DNA from: Brachycybe producta
Taxonomy: Eukaryota; Arthropoda; Diplopoda; Playtdesmida; Andrognathidae
Direction of reading: 5' to 3'
DNA length: 64,000 nucleotides
Assembly (NCBI GenBank): GCA_036925085.1
Contig: JAUPFP010000022.1
Coordinates: 2,247,501 to 2,311,500, forward strand
Shown: positions 44,800 through 56,775 of the stretch, in pieces
Numbering within the stretch: position 1 is the stretch's first letter
Layout: each line of letters begins with the position of its first letter
The notes under the pieces: model-generated
Told to the model about the DNA's origin: nothing
Databases searched by the model: none
Seen by the model: the letters and a program-made list of their open reading frames with translations, nothing else
Program-made: the position numbers and the translations under genes

Positions 44800-47700
44800 T
44801 CAAACGACCATATCTTGCGATTTCGTGCCATTCGTATGCGATCTAGAGGAAGAAGGGCTCACACCGAAAGGTCCAGGTGACGAAATTGACTGCTGTCGAG
44901 CTGCAACATCAATCGCAATCTCGACCGGACCGGCGCTACGTCTCGTAGCATCGATCGGCGAGAAATCGACGTATTCACCGTTTACCGAATGCTCTCCCGA
45001 AGACATCAAATCTCCGCTAACCATTACCGAAGGCACAACCAAAAGAGAATCGGTCGGAGTCGCTAAGGTTGCCATCAACACAGGACTTTCTGTGGGAGTT
45101 GCAAAAGAATTGTAATTACAACCAGTCGACGATTGCGACGACGATGACATGCCACAGGATTCACTCCTCGTGCGTTTGGACTGACATCGCTCATCGTCAC
45201 TCGTATCAACGCTATTCGTTCGACGCGTCGCCGTTCCTTCCTCGTGATAATCTCCATCTTCCGTCATCAGTGCCGAATTGGTGTAACCACGATTTCCCAC
45301 TCCACCGAACGAAGCGTTCGATCGGTTGACTAAAAGAGGAGTGTTTTCGTTCGGAATGGATCCACCGCCACCACCTTCGTCGCTATCAGAATCGGAAGAA
45401 CCTTGATGATCGCTGCTAACACCGAAAAGAACCTTTCGTTTACAAACGGGACAATTACGACGGTTTTCAGTTAACCACGGATCAATGCATTTCGTGTGAT
45501 AAGCTGAAAAGAACATTTCATTAAACGAGATACAAAAAAAAAAAAAACCAAAACACAAAGACAGACGCTCACTATGAGAACAAGGCAGGACTCTTAACTT
45601 TTCGCCCTCTTTGTAATCCTCGAGACAAATGGCGCAAACGTCGTATTGATCGCTTTTATTGAATTTCTTAATCGGTAACTTCTTTAGGAGACGAGTCGGA
45701 AGCCGATGTCTCATTCGTTGCCGACGATCTCTTAAGCATTTAAACACCTTTTTTTTTAAAAAAAAAAAATAACAAAACCCAAGTTAAACAACGTTTATGT
45801 GTAGAAATGAAACGTAAACATAATTTAGAATCAACTTTAAAGATATTTTACGTGATTCTTGTTATTTTGCGTTACAGGAGCCAACATTAAAAAAGAAACT
45901 GGAAGTGTTACAAACTAGAAGAGGTAGCCGCAACAATAGTATTTTCATGTTGATATATATCGTTCAAAATAAACTTTTACTAGACATGAATTTCAAAAAT
46001 ATCGTCTATTTAAAGTTGAGTTATTTTCAAACTAACAAGAAAAGTTTATTTTGAAAGATATCATCATAAAAATACCCTTAAGTGATTGAGCTACCCTTCT
46101 AGTTTCTACTTTGAAAGTTTCTCTTAATTTTGCTGCTGAAAGACAGAATAACCAGAGTTTGAGGTAAGCTTTAAAACCACCTTTTAAAAAATTTTCAGTC
46201 TTGTTATACAATGTAATTTATAACAAACTTTTAAATTTCTTCAAAAAGTTAAGGTTCACAGTGTAATTCTTTAACTTAAAGAGTCTTCAAATAAAACAAT
46301 AGATTCAAAGATAACGACAAAAAACAAACCATTCACTTCGGCTTCATTTTGAAAATTACCATAAGTTAGGTAGAAGTTAACCTCAAACACAGCAAGAATC
46401 AACGACGCACTCGCAGGCATCATTTTTTATTAAATTATAATTTTGCATAAAATGCACTATTTCGAAAAACTTGCAAGTAACAAGTCGTAACAAATCTAAT
46501 GTATCTGAGGCTATTTCCTATAAAACATAGTAATTTTGAAAAAAAATGAAGCTTTCGTTTCTCGACAGTCGACAAAAACACAATACAAATAAGAAGCAAA
46601 AAAAAAACACACACACACACACACACAAGACACACAGAAATAAACCGCAAGCACTTTGAAACTCACCAAAGTGCACATTGTGGCCAAGAAACAAACGGCA
46701 AGCATAACAGCAAACGGCAAGAGATATTTGTCGAGATTAAACGGCCAGAAAATATCAGGTATTTCATCATCAATGTACAAGAAAAACCTAAGACGACAAA
46801 CACACAAAACACCCAAACACATTACAGTCGCAAACTTAAGAACTGTTAAGATTATTACGACAGTTAAGAAAAAACACGAGATTCCACCGAAAAAAAAATT
46901 AAGAAAAGCAACATGAGAAACGAAACCACGCATAAATATAAAGCGAGACGAGATCACTTTCGAGAAGGTGAGTGGCAAATTAGAAAAAAAACACGTAAAG
47001 AAAAGAAGACTCGATCAATCGTACATTTTTTGGTTGTTCTTTTTTATTATTATTGTGGAAATAAACTTACCAAAATAAGCATTACAATGAAGAGACAAGC
47101 TCCGACTCCAACCACAAATGGAATCAAATAAAAACTTAGACCAAACGGATAGTCGACCATCAGTACAACAAAATACCTGACGTAATAATAATAATAATAA
47201 TAATGCAAATAAAAAATTGCTTTCATTTGTGCGTTAATTTCGTTTCCTGCAGTTGAAACATTTCCATACACGAGATTATAAGTTACAAAGTGATTCACCT
47301 CTTCACTCTTTCACTCTTCTAGTTTCTAAACAACTTTCGTCTTAAAAGTCGTTTTCAAAAAGCAACAGTAACCTCGGTTGTAGTAAATTTTGACTCGGCA
47401 AATGTTAAATTTCAAGTTTTCATTAAAATAAAGCACTGTCTTAAGGTGGCTGAATAGGTGATCTTGTTTTTGTCCTTCCAGATGTCCAATCCACTGCAAT
47501 TGGCTATTATGTTCTATAGGAGGTCTCTTTCCCTCCTCGACACGCTGTTTTAAGAAAATTTCTATTTTTCAAGCAAACGGTTTTCAGGAGAAACATTACA
47601 AAAAAAAATTCAACGTGTTTTAGAAACTAGAATAGTTGATGATAATGCTAAAAGTTTTTTTTTGTGATGATATTTTTCAAAATAAACTTTTTATAACAGT

Positions 47701-49208
47701 TTGAAAAAGGCCGAAAATAATTTTTCATGAAATGTCAATGGAAAAACCTAAAATAAGGTCATTTACAAACTGAACTATAAAAGTGTTTATTTTTTAAGAT
47801 ATTGCAATGGAAAAGCTTTTTACATAATCTTTTACCATTCTAGTTTTGAAAACAATTTGAATTTTTTTCGTGATGTTTCTAAAAAAACGTTCGCCAGACG
47901 TTTTTCGTCCAAATTTTACGAAAACATCTACAGAGCTTACCATTAGTCACTGCACCTATAAAGCCACCTTAAACAAGATAGTTAAATAACAACATCATAT
48001 ATTGTTTTCAAGCTCAAAATTCACAATATTTTAGTCTAAAATTTTTAGTACAACTGTATAACCCCCCCCCCCCCCCCCAAAAAAAACTCCCAGAAATCTA
48101 ATCCGAACGTACCCTTTATCGTAAGTGTAAAGCTTCTTTATGACTAATCCGTCGGTCTCTCCGATAAAAACCGATGGAATCGTGATGACTTTATCTAAAC
48201 GAAAGAAGATTAACATCGACGTCCCTTCGTAGTCAAACGAACGATCTGAAAACAGACCCTGAGAAGGTCCCATCGGTTCCAACTGATCGGAATTCACGTT
48301 ATGAATGATCGCCGCATCGTAACCGGCCCTTTGAGCATTCAGAACCTAAATCACATAAAATTACAAAACAATCATTTTTCAAAACAAACCGATTTGTTCA
48401 AACACATAACGTTCAAAAACCTTTTGACTGAAGCTGCAATCGTTACGTCTGATCAAAACAAACCACTTCAAAGTGGGAAAATTAATCGTAGAAACAGTCG
48501 GAGGACCGTCGATTGCCGAACATGCGTTCGGAGGATTAGAATAGACGACTTGACCCTGAAACGAAACGACAAAATTAAAAAAAAAACAAGAAAAGAAATC
48601 ACTTTAGATTGAAATTTACCAAAATTCCGGAAGTTGGAATCAGAGATCCAAAATAGGCCGGCATATCCGGAATGTTCGGATATACAGTTTCGTTCGTTTG
48701 TAACGACAACTAAAACAAAACATAAAAAGCAACTTATAATTATTTTTCTTAATAAAACGCGATTTATTGACATCTTAAAACGTCGGAACGCATTTTTTCT
48801 CTCGTTGAAACGACGTTTCCCAGCACCTTAACGTGTCAACATAGAGTAAAGTTTGTTTTGATTACGATAAAACGCTATTTTTTTCAAATGTTGGTACCAT
48901 ATTTCAGGTATTTTGAAAATATGACCACTTTAAAGCGTTTTAACATAACATTTGTGTGTTTTCATGGTGTTTTAACAACGTTTCAAGCTTCAAACGCCGT
49001 TTCCTGACGTTTCAAACTTCTAAAGCCGTTTCCTGACGTTTCAAAGCATGTTCCTCAAGTGTTTTATTCACGATTCGAGCATTAAAATTATGCTTACAAC
49101 TGATATATCCCCCTGAACCAACGTCATATGACATAATAACATGAAATTGGCTACGGTGAAGACGTAAAGGCCCGTAATGTAGTTCGGCAAACGACGATAA
49201 GGAAACAT
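44800..49208 (-). CDS. RNF13: RNF13, PA-TM-RING-H2 ubiquitin ligase
   Basis: Endosomal/lysosomal membrane E3 ubiquitin ligase. Exons on the minus strand: 49208-49098, 48709-48620, 48555-48421, 48345-48113, then either 47176-47071 (A) or 46787-46667 (B), then 45747-45573 and 45503-44800. The product is about 517 aa with exon A (human RNF13 381). Residues 1-32 form a signal peptide. The PA domain shows DMPAYFG, NPPNAC, LIRRNDCSF, VLNAQRAGYDAAIIHNV and ITIPSVFIGE. One membrane helix comes from exon A or B. The RING-H2 is complete: CAICLEDY, LPCSHTYHTKCIDPW and NCPVCKRKV (about 263-304). The long Ser/Asp-rich tail holds an NTPLLV motif like the TPLL of human RNF13. A 63-nt in-frame segment in the PA exon may be a retained intron. 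RNF167 is the closest alternative. Confidence 0.93.
45838..46190. repeat. foldback-family MITE, well-preserved copy
   Basis: A nearly complete palindrome in the RNF13 intron before the RING exons. Left half: 'acaaactagaagaggtag', 'tagtattttcatgttgat' and 'caaaataaactttta'. Right half is the mirror: 'aaagtttattttgaaagat', 'atacccttaagtgattgag' and 'cttctagtttctac'. The ends read 'ttgttattttgcg' and 'cagaataaccagagtttga'. A good reference copy for the family. Confidence 0.7.
46667..46787 (-). CDS. RNF13: RNF13 alternative exon B (linker plus transmembrane helix)
   Basis: 121 nt between a TTAG acceptor and a GTGAGT donor. It encodes 40 residues after a split glycine: an acidic linker (FFLYIDDEIPDIFWPFNLDK), then the YLLPF motif and a hydrophobic helix ending TMCTL. 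It has the same entry phase (2) and exit phase (0) as exon A at 47071-47176 and the same layout, but little sequence identity beyond YL(I/L)PF. The linker is five residues longer and more acidic. Open reading, strong splice sites and phase match argue for a functional alternative exon rather than a relic. Confidence 0.75.
47071..47176 (-). CDS. RNF13: RNF13 alternative exon A (linker plus transmembrane helix)
   Basis: 106 nt between a 'cgtcag' acceptor and a GTAAGT donor. It encodes 35 residues: YFVVLMVDYPFGLSF, then YLIPFVVGVGACLFIVMLIL. The latter closely follows the YYLIPF-plus-helix segment of human RNF13 and RNF167, so A is probably the ancestral exon. A 283-nt intron separates it from exon B downstream. 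Confidence 0.82.
47600..47900. repeat. foldback-family copy in RNF13 intron
   Basis: 'tttagaaactagaatagttg' and 'caaaataaactttttata' on the left mirror 'aaagtgtttattttttaag' and 'ccattctagttttgaaaac' on the right. It lies in the 936-nt intron upstream of exon A. Confidence 0.6.
48062..48078. repeat. 17-bp homopolymeric C tract in RNF13 intron
   Basis: A run of 17 C followed by 8 A lies about 35 bp inside the intron after the PA exon (poly-G in the transcript). It could affect splicing to exon A or B, or be a sequencing-sensitive site. Confidence 0.8.
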
Positions 49209-51400
49209 TTTGCCTCTTTAGATCCAGTGGAAACTACGATCTTCTAAGCTTCCATCAAATATTAATCCTCTTTCTGTAGTTTTCATCAATCTGTAACTTA
49301 AAAACACAATTTAAGACTCAGTTTTTATGATATTTAGAGCTTTAAAGGCTTCAGAACCTTCGTTTTTGAGCGAATATCGAGCGAAGAACTGTTCATTTCA
49401 TCGAATAGTCGACCATTTACTTGCTTTATCTCTTCCAATAAAACCTCATAAAGACATAAATAATCAAAATAAAATCTTCAGTACGTTTATAAATAGGTTC
49501 AAAGTATATTTAAAAATGAATGTCAATCGCTTTTGCATTCTAATCCCCAACCATCACGTACATATTAAATTACGAAATAGGGAAATGGACGCTTTACGGA
49601 GCGACGTAAACACTTTAATTGCGGTTACGTAAAACAGCAAATAAAAACGGATGTTACGTCACAATTGTCTCATTTTGTTGAGTGAAAAAAAAAATGTAAA
49701 ATGACAATCTAACATGGCATCAATTTCTGAAACCATATTCATGGCAAACAAACATGGCGTATTCACTATAAGTCTATAACATTACCGAAAGAAACACCAT
49801 ATTGGTTCACCACATCCCCGTCCATTTCTATGAACAAAAAACTACGCTTTAGTGCATCAGAAATTCACTTAATATAATACGCGCATGTGTGTGTATACAC
49901 AACAATATTTTTGTACTAGAAAACAATGTGACATGACGTCAGATTTCTAAAGCAAAATGCGACGAATGTTCATGATAAAAATGTTAAAAACCCGCCATAT
50001 TAGGACACCATTCAGCATTCACTTGTGAACTATTCTAGACACGCTCAGTATGCTTCTAAACGTTATTCAATTACGAATGCTGATGTCATCTCGTTTCACA
50101 TTCAATCAGTACCATATGATTGATAATTCACGCCCGCAAAATGTTTGCGTATGCGTTTCCGCACGATGTCAACTATGACCTGTCTCATTACGTAGCTTAC
50201 GGATGAGGAACTATTGCGCAATTTGTATTGTCAATAATAACGTCGTTATAACCTCGAAATAATATGGTTTTGCCTTGTTATGATTCAATTTTCCGCTTCT
50301 TGTATCGTTTTTAGAATTACCGATATTTCTGATGACTCTGTCCTACAGCTCAGTCCATACAATAAACATTAAAATTATAAAAAAACGGCGAATCACACAA
50401 GAAATTTCATTAGAAATGAACAAAAACAACGCGTAAAATCACAATAAAAACAATCGACAAATCGATTTTCAGATTAGTAATGTCATAATAAACCTATAGG
50501 TGGCAGCACCACAAGGTCTTTTACAAGGATAATAGATAACTATTATCAAGGAGTTTAATATATTCTGGTGATATATTTACTCTTTGCTGTTATATCCTTG
50601 CATTATCGGGAGCGTTTTTAATCCATCTGCTAAAATTTCCGCTAGCTATAACGTAAATAAAAATGCCCTAAAAACACAGAATGGACCCTAAAATACATTA
50701 GGAGGGTTCAGCATGTCCCAGAGTTTTCAAAAAGACCGTAATTTTGAAAGAAATCTAAAAAAAAAAATCTAAAAATTTGATTTTATATTCAAATAGTGGA
50801 AAAAAGTCTTTTGAATAAAGCGCTTTTGTACAAATTAAATGGTTTATATTTATTTTATTATAATAGCGCTTCAGTTAAAAGAGCTAAAGCCATTTACAGT
50901 TAATATAGTTTAAATAAATTCATCTCATTTAAATAAATTTATTTGACTGTTGTTTGGTGTTATTTGACGCGCGTAAGAAAATATTTTCCCTAAATTGTGA
51001 ATTGAAATTCCCTAGAAACGAATCTTCTTATAAATATTTTATTATAATTCAATAAAAAGTTAAAAACTGAAGAGTAATAAAAATTTAATAACTGTATTAT
51101 TTGTTTTGTTTGTTTTTCTTGAAATAAATGAAATATTAAATAACATGTTTTACTTGTCCACTAGATGGCAGTAGTATTAATACATGTAGTTTGTTAAATT
51201 ATTAAAATTAATTAAGAAATAAACAGCAAAATTAAATAAAATTAAATATTTTTTTTAAAAAATTAATAAATATACTAATTTCTTATATCAGTTTAATTAA
51301 ATCTTATTATACTTTTTATCAAATAAGGTAGAGGACATTTTTGTGACATACTGTACTGAAAAGATAATGATACCAATTTAAGGCTAAATAAAAAAAATAC
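49209..51400. other. 5' flank of RNF13 and AT-rich intergenic DNA
   Basis: Several 'gccatatt', 'atgacgtcag' and 'tgacgtc' motifs lie within 49.6-50.2 kb, which is less AT-biased and probably promoter-proximal. 50.2-51.4 kb is AT-rich with no repeats I can classify. The 101-codon open frame at 49.3-49.6 kb has no recognisable homology and is not accepted. Confidence 0.4.
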
Positions 51401-51408
51401 ATGATAAT

Positions 51409-51708
51409 TAGAGTTCGGATTTTTATGCAATATCAAGCAAATGTTTCTCAATGTGTGGCCCAAGTGCCAATTGTGAAATAATCATTATCATTAGAGCAAC
51501 AGCAATTATGCTTTATATTTAGGCTGGTTAGAGGCTAAATGTCTTAGTTGCTACAAAGTTGTCAACTAGTTTTATAGCCTCTAACCAGTATTTTTGATTA
51601 AAAAACCATAATTGTTGGTTGATCAAAATGGGATTGTTACTTCAACATTGGCTGCTGGGCCATAAGATTGAGAAACATTTGGTCAATGCATAAAAATCCG
51701 AGCCCTAA
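51409..51708. repeat. hairpin MITE 'GGGCTCGGATTTTTATGCA', copy 1
   Basis: A long palindrome of about 300 bp. The outer ends are 'agttcggatttttatgcaat' and 'atgcataaaaatccgagccc', and the inner stem is 'tggttagaggctaaatg' with 'tagcctctaaccagt'. Other copies: 57391, 58198 and 63271. Full self-complementarity leaves no coding sequence. Confidence 0.75.
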
Positions 51709-52487
51709 TGATAATTTATGATTATTGAATAAATGATATATGGCAGAAAAAAATTGATATTAAATCAATTATTACTAGTTGACCATTTTTATATTGAACT
51801 GTAATGGGTATTTTTCCTGTGAACCCCTCGACTTGATTGAGTATAAGCAGTAAAAATATATTACACTTTCAATCACATCCTAAAGAACCCCCTAACATTT
51901 TTCTTACCAATTCCAACACCCTCAAACCACCCCCCCTCCCCACACACTCAAAAAACTGTTTCAATATTGACTATGCAATTGTGTTATAAATGTGAAGGCA
52001 ATGGAACAATTTTACCTTGGACTTGGATGTTCTTCTTTTCCAAGAACAGAACCAAAAAATATTACATTAGCATTAAAATCTCGTAATATATGCAATATGG
52101 GTCCATATTAATTATTATTCAGAATGAGACTTCATTATAAGAAGAGTTTAAAAACAAAACAAGGGCGGAAAATAAGAAACCAAAAATATTACAACAGTAA
52201 CAATTAAATTTGGAATATTTGCATTATGGACCATATTATTTATTTAAAATGGGAGCTTCAATATAAATTTATAATTAGAGAATACTCAAACTGTAATAAT
52301 TGATTGGAAACTAAAAAAATAAATGAATATGCTAAAATTATTTTTTATTGGAAAATACAGTGAAAATCGTCTAAAACGGACTAATTTTCAGTTCTGTCCA
52401 AAATGACATACACTTTTTTATAATTCGTGTTAAACACCAAATAGAAATAATTTATATAAGTTTGAAAACGATATCAAAGTTTTGTGT

Positions 52488-52810
52488 AATACCTAGTACA
52501 CACACAGCTGATAATTTAAATGCATTTAAATAATAAACGTGTTCTACAGAGCCCTGTGAAGGAAAAACAAACAATATGTCGTTGAATTCAATTTATTCAG
52601 TTAATAATCTGAAAATATTGAGTTAATTAACTTAAATACAATCAGATAAACTATTGACATTAAAATATTGATTTAGTATTTCAATTTAAAATATTAATAA
52701 TTAAAGTCAATTTTTATTTGGTTCATGATGTCCTTAACTAGATTCCGTATAATTCACCTAAACACATTTAATTTGAATTCATTTAACGAATGTGTGTGAA
52801 CAAGGTATTA
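52488..52810 (-). repeat. 320-bp AT-rich transposon-like repeat, copy 2
   Basis: Reverse-orientation copy of the element at 3044. It starts 'taatacctagtacacacac', includes 'ttctacagagccctgtgaa', and ends 'gtgaacaaggtatta'. Flanking TA/TAA at both ends suggests a TA-type target site. Confidence 0.7.
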
Positions 52811-52819
52811 CATGATATC

Positions 52820-54231
52820 AGTCATGAGAACACATTTACCTTACTATTCTAATTTCTAACAGTTTCTTCTGGTCTTTTTTTAAAAACAGTTTTTAAGTCA
52901 ATTATCTAAATTCTAGTCTGAACTGTTATAAAATTTATAAGTAAATCAAATTTGTCAGTAATATTTATGGAAGTGTTTCCTAAACAATCACCACAAAGTA
53001 GTCATTTTTATATTCATATTAATTTCAAATGAAAACTTTGAGATATTCTTTAAAAAAAAGTCCTTTGTATGAAGATTTTAAAATGTTAATTGAAATTGAG
53101 GTAATATCAAAGGCCCTTTACATGATTTTTCTGTCCTTCCAAACTTTCTGAATCACTAATCAAATCTGTTCTATTCAAAATAATGTATATTAGAATAAAT
53201 ATTTTATACTTTTAGAGCATATCTGAGAAATAAACATTAAAGTAACTATCATCCAAATTTTTAAATAACTTAATTAAAATATATTTCTTAGTAAAATCAT
53301 CAAATAATAAAACCATTTTTAATATTTCATTGTAAAAATTCTGATCAACAAATGAAGACAAAGGCCCTTTAAATATTTATGTGTCCTTTCAAACTTTCTG
53401 AAACACCAATCTACATTAGTTTGTTCTAATAAAAATAATGTATTATTATAATAAAGTTTTTTTTATATTTTTAGTGCAAAATCTAAGAAATAAACATTAA
53501 AGCATCTCTATCAGTCAATGGTTTAAATAACTTAATTAAAATATATGTTTTTAGTAAGATCTTGAAATAGTAACAAAATCATTTTTTTTTTCTATTTCAT
53601 TTTGTAAAATGTCTGCTAAACTAATGAAGACATAGAACATTTTTCGATTTCATGCTGTGAAAATGGCAATGAAAGACGTCACTATTGAGAGAATTCCCAA
53701 ATAAAATCAATGGAAAAAGGACAAAATTAAAAAAAAAAGTTGATCTCAAAAAAAGAAAACTCTCTAATCATAAAAAGCAAGCAAAATCACAAGTATCTTG
53801 AAAAATAAACACATTGTGGGTTGAATTCTTAGTTATTATTATTCCAAGAAAGACTATATTCTGCCATGTTTAGAAGTCAAACCCAAAATGCCAATAGAGA
53901 GAGAGAGAGAGAGAGAGAGACAAACACACAAAAAACTAGAATATAAAGAAGCAAACTGGGGATGGGACACCTGTAGCTATATGTTGAATTAAGTATTAAT
54001 TACAATGTTTGGAAACTGATCCTCCCACTAGTCAAATCAACCAATGAAAACATTGGTAAGCAGCAGAAACAACAACAACAAAAAAAATATTGGTCTTTCA
54101 TGTTAACTAGTAGCAAATATATAAGGGCTACAAAAAAACACAATAAACTGCACTTTTTTCTCATATATTTATCGAGAAAATATATATATATATGAAACAT
54201 TTTCTCTAAAAAACATCTCAGTATTTTTTTA
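52820..54231. other. AT-rich intergenic with a (GA)n run
   Basis: Two similar 200-bp segments near 53100-53330 and 53345-53620 share 'aaggcccttta', 'ctttctgaa' and 'aaataaacattaaag', and look like a diverged direct duplication. A (GA)n run lies at about 53896-53921. No gene is seen. Confidence 0.45.
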
Positions 54232-54307
54232 TTATTTCGAGGGGTTCATGTGAATCGAAGTTTTGATGTCAAACGGTGAAGGGACATAGTACTCCAAGTA
54301 TAGACAA
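54232..54307 (-). CDS. candidate terminal coding exon of an unidentified gene
   Basis: On the minus strand a poly-T tract and 'cggaag' acceptor lead into an open 25-codon stretch ending in TAA at 54232. It includes YLEYYVPSPFD and KTSIHMNPSK. Codon choice (TAC, GAC, ATC, CCC, CAC) resembles the real exons and contrasts with the surrounding AT-rich DNA. I do not recognise the protein and could not link a definite upstream exon. Confidence 0.28.
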
Positions 54308-55962
54308 CTTCCGAAAAAAAAATCTTAACAAAACTATCTTAAGGCGTGGTTAGAGACTAGAAAAAAAAAATTTTGAAACGTCATAAAGAGTACGGTTCGA
54401 TTTGTCAATCTGGAGCAGACCGTGGTCAAAACAAGTTGTATGTTAGACAAAAAGTAACAAAGGTAGTAAATAAAACTCGAAGTTCCGAAAAGAGTCAGAA
54501 AATCTAAAATAACTACAAAAACGCTTTAGTAAATAAAATATAACAAAGTGCAATAGTAATTTAGAATAAAAATAATAATAAAACATAAATAAAAAAATTA
54601 ATTAAGAAAAAACAAGTTGAGAATTCATCAAAAACAAAAAAAAAAGAACGAAAACTGCAACGAAAAAGGTAAGAAAAACTTCACTTATAAACGAAAACGA
54701 ATTTTTTTAATCAAAATCATGATTCTATATGCTTCATTTAATTGTTTATATTATAAATTTTATTTTTAGTTTATCTTTTATGTGTCCAAAATTATTCAAA
54801 ATGCTTCATTTTCAACGCAGAATGAATTTTATCTAATGAACTTACATGTCATCAGAACAAAAACCTATATTTAAAATGCAATGAATTTCACTCAGAATTC
54901 AATAAGTATATTGTTTTGTGGATTAAGTCTACATTATGATACTCATTGTACTGTTTAACATTACTTAAGATAAATGAAAATGTCATAAAACATGAGTGTC
55001 ATATTGTTTTTTTAAAAAAAAGCAGGCACCCAAAATAAAACAAACATTCAGACATAAATTCATTTGCAGCAAGTACCTACACCACACAAAAAAACTGACA
55101 GATGTCGGTCCTAACACAGTTGCATTATGTAAATATAAATCATATTAAGGAGGAAATGAATACGGAGAGATCCAGTGACCAACAAGTTGTCAGTCAGCCC
55201 ATTTATGAATATTTAAAACAATATTATAATTATGTAATAATAAATTATGCACAGGTATTTTGGCAGGTGAATAATAATGATAAAGACCACATTTGACCTA
55301 ATCATGTTAAACTGATTCTAGTCTTGTGAGCCCCATTTTTAAATTAAAATTCATTAAGCCTGCAGGGTCCTAAAAGGGTTTCATCTTTCATCTCTTCTGA
55401 TTGAAAAGTTTTTATCAATTAATTCATCAGCTTTCGCCAAGAAATGATGATCATTTTAATTAGAACTTTAAACAGAATTCACCATAGCAACAATATATAT
55501 CAAGAAATGCATTAAAATTTTAGAACTAGAAAAAAAAATATCATAGGTTACTTTCTTAATTAATAAGACCAACAATCAAAAAATCATAAAAAATTTGCAA
55601 GAAAAAAAACAGAGCAGAAATAAAGAACTTTCCTTCAGTTAAAACTTTAATCCCAATAGAAATACTTGAAATTTAATTCAATTAAGACGACGAAGAAAAA
55701 AAAACATCTAAAAAGCAATTTCTATATAAAAAAAATAGTAACTAGAAAAATCTATAAATCTATGAAAAATCTTTTTTTGAAGTCATGAAATACTTGATAA
55801 CTGTTATATCTACAGCCAATTAAGAAAGAAAAACTCCATTTTTCTTTTCATAATAAAACTAAATAAAATTGTGATTTTATAACTTTAAAATCTAAAAAAA
55901 ATGTTGTAATTAATTCTAATTATTGTACTAAATAAGACAAATCAGTGTATTCAATCAAATCT

Positions 55963-56276
55963 AATACCTAGTAGACACACAGCTGATAATTTAAATGCAT
56001 TTAAATAATAAACGTGTTCTACAGAGCCCTGTAAAGGGCAAACAAACAATATGTCGAATTCAATTTATTCAGTTAATAATCTGAAAATATTGAGTTAATA
56101 CTTAAATATAATCAGATAAACTATTGACATTAAAATATTGATTTAGTATTTCAATTTAAAATATTAATAATTAAAGTCAATTTTTATTTGGTGTTCATGT
56201 CCTTAACTGGCTTCCGTATAATTCACCTAAACACATTTAATTTGAATTCATTTAACTCATGACTGTGTACAAGGTA
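55963..56276 (-). repeat. 320-bp AT-rich transposon-like repeat, copy 3
   Basis: Reverse orientation, over 90% similar by eye to the copy at 52488, including 'ttctacagagccctgtaaa' and 'gtgtacaaggta'. It carries small indels relative to the other copies. Confidence 0.7.
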
Positions 56277-56697
56277 CAGAGAAGATCAATTCTAGCGTGT
56301 CAATTGGGTATACCTGCCTCATCATAAGAAGTTTCTAACGTCACAAAGGTTGATGTAAAACTTAGGATTGTGTCATTTAGTATGATAGATAAGGGAGCAT
56401 ATCAAATGCTTTCAACAGTTCAAACAAAAGCTTTAATTTTCATCAACATCTTAATTTAATTGAACTTTAATTGCTCTTCAATCTTGCCCTGAATGATCTG
56501 CTGATCGGCAAATAAAAAAACCCACCTCAATCTTTGGATTGAACTTCAAGAACTTGGATCTGGTGCGACATTACTGTAAACGCTTTTGTTCAAATTGTAA
56601 TTCTTAAAAAAAAATGAAAATATGGGAAATTAATTATTTAAAAAGATAGAAAATAGGCCGCACACAATTTTAAAAGAAATTCAAAGAAAAATAATAC

Positions 56698-56775
56698 AGA
56701 AATGATTTGAACGTCTGTAGCGATTTTGAGAGACAATCCAGGATTGACAAGCCATAATTGACCGTCTGTGCAAAG
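56698..56775 (-). CDS. candidate internal exon of an unidentified gene
   Basis: 26 open codons, including LCTDGQLWLVNPGLSLK, between a T-rich acceptor region ending 'attaag' and a GTATTA donor. Composition is more coding-like than its flanks. It could belong to the same minus-strand gene as the candidate at 54232, but phase and homology do not prove this. Confidence 0.15.

Noticed and set aside
44825..45329. Plus-strand open frames opposite the RNF13 tail
   Set aside because: They are antisense to the confirmed Ser/Asp-rich C-terminal exon and have no splice or homology support.
46435..46978. 155-codon minus-strand open frame treated as one protein
   Set aside because: Only its middle (46787-46667) is coding, as RNF13 exon B. 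The rest is intron, including a (CA)n run.
51980..52060. CYKCEGNG motif resembling a DnaJ zinc-finger repeat
   Set aside because: No acceptor, no second CxxCxGxG repeat and no J-domain nearby. Judged chance.
55102..55260. Plus-strand open frame MSVLTQLHYVN... as a first exon
   Set aside because: It ends near possible donors, but composition is AT-rich and repetitive (Tyr/Asn/Ile), and no downstream partner or homology was found.
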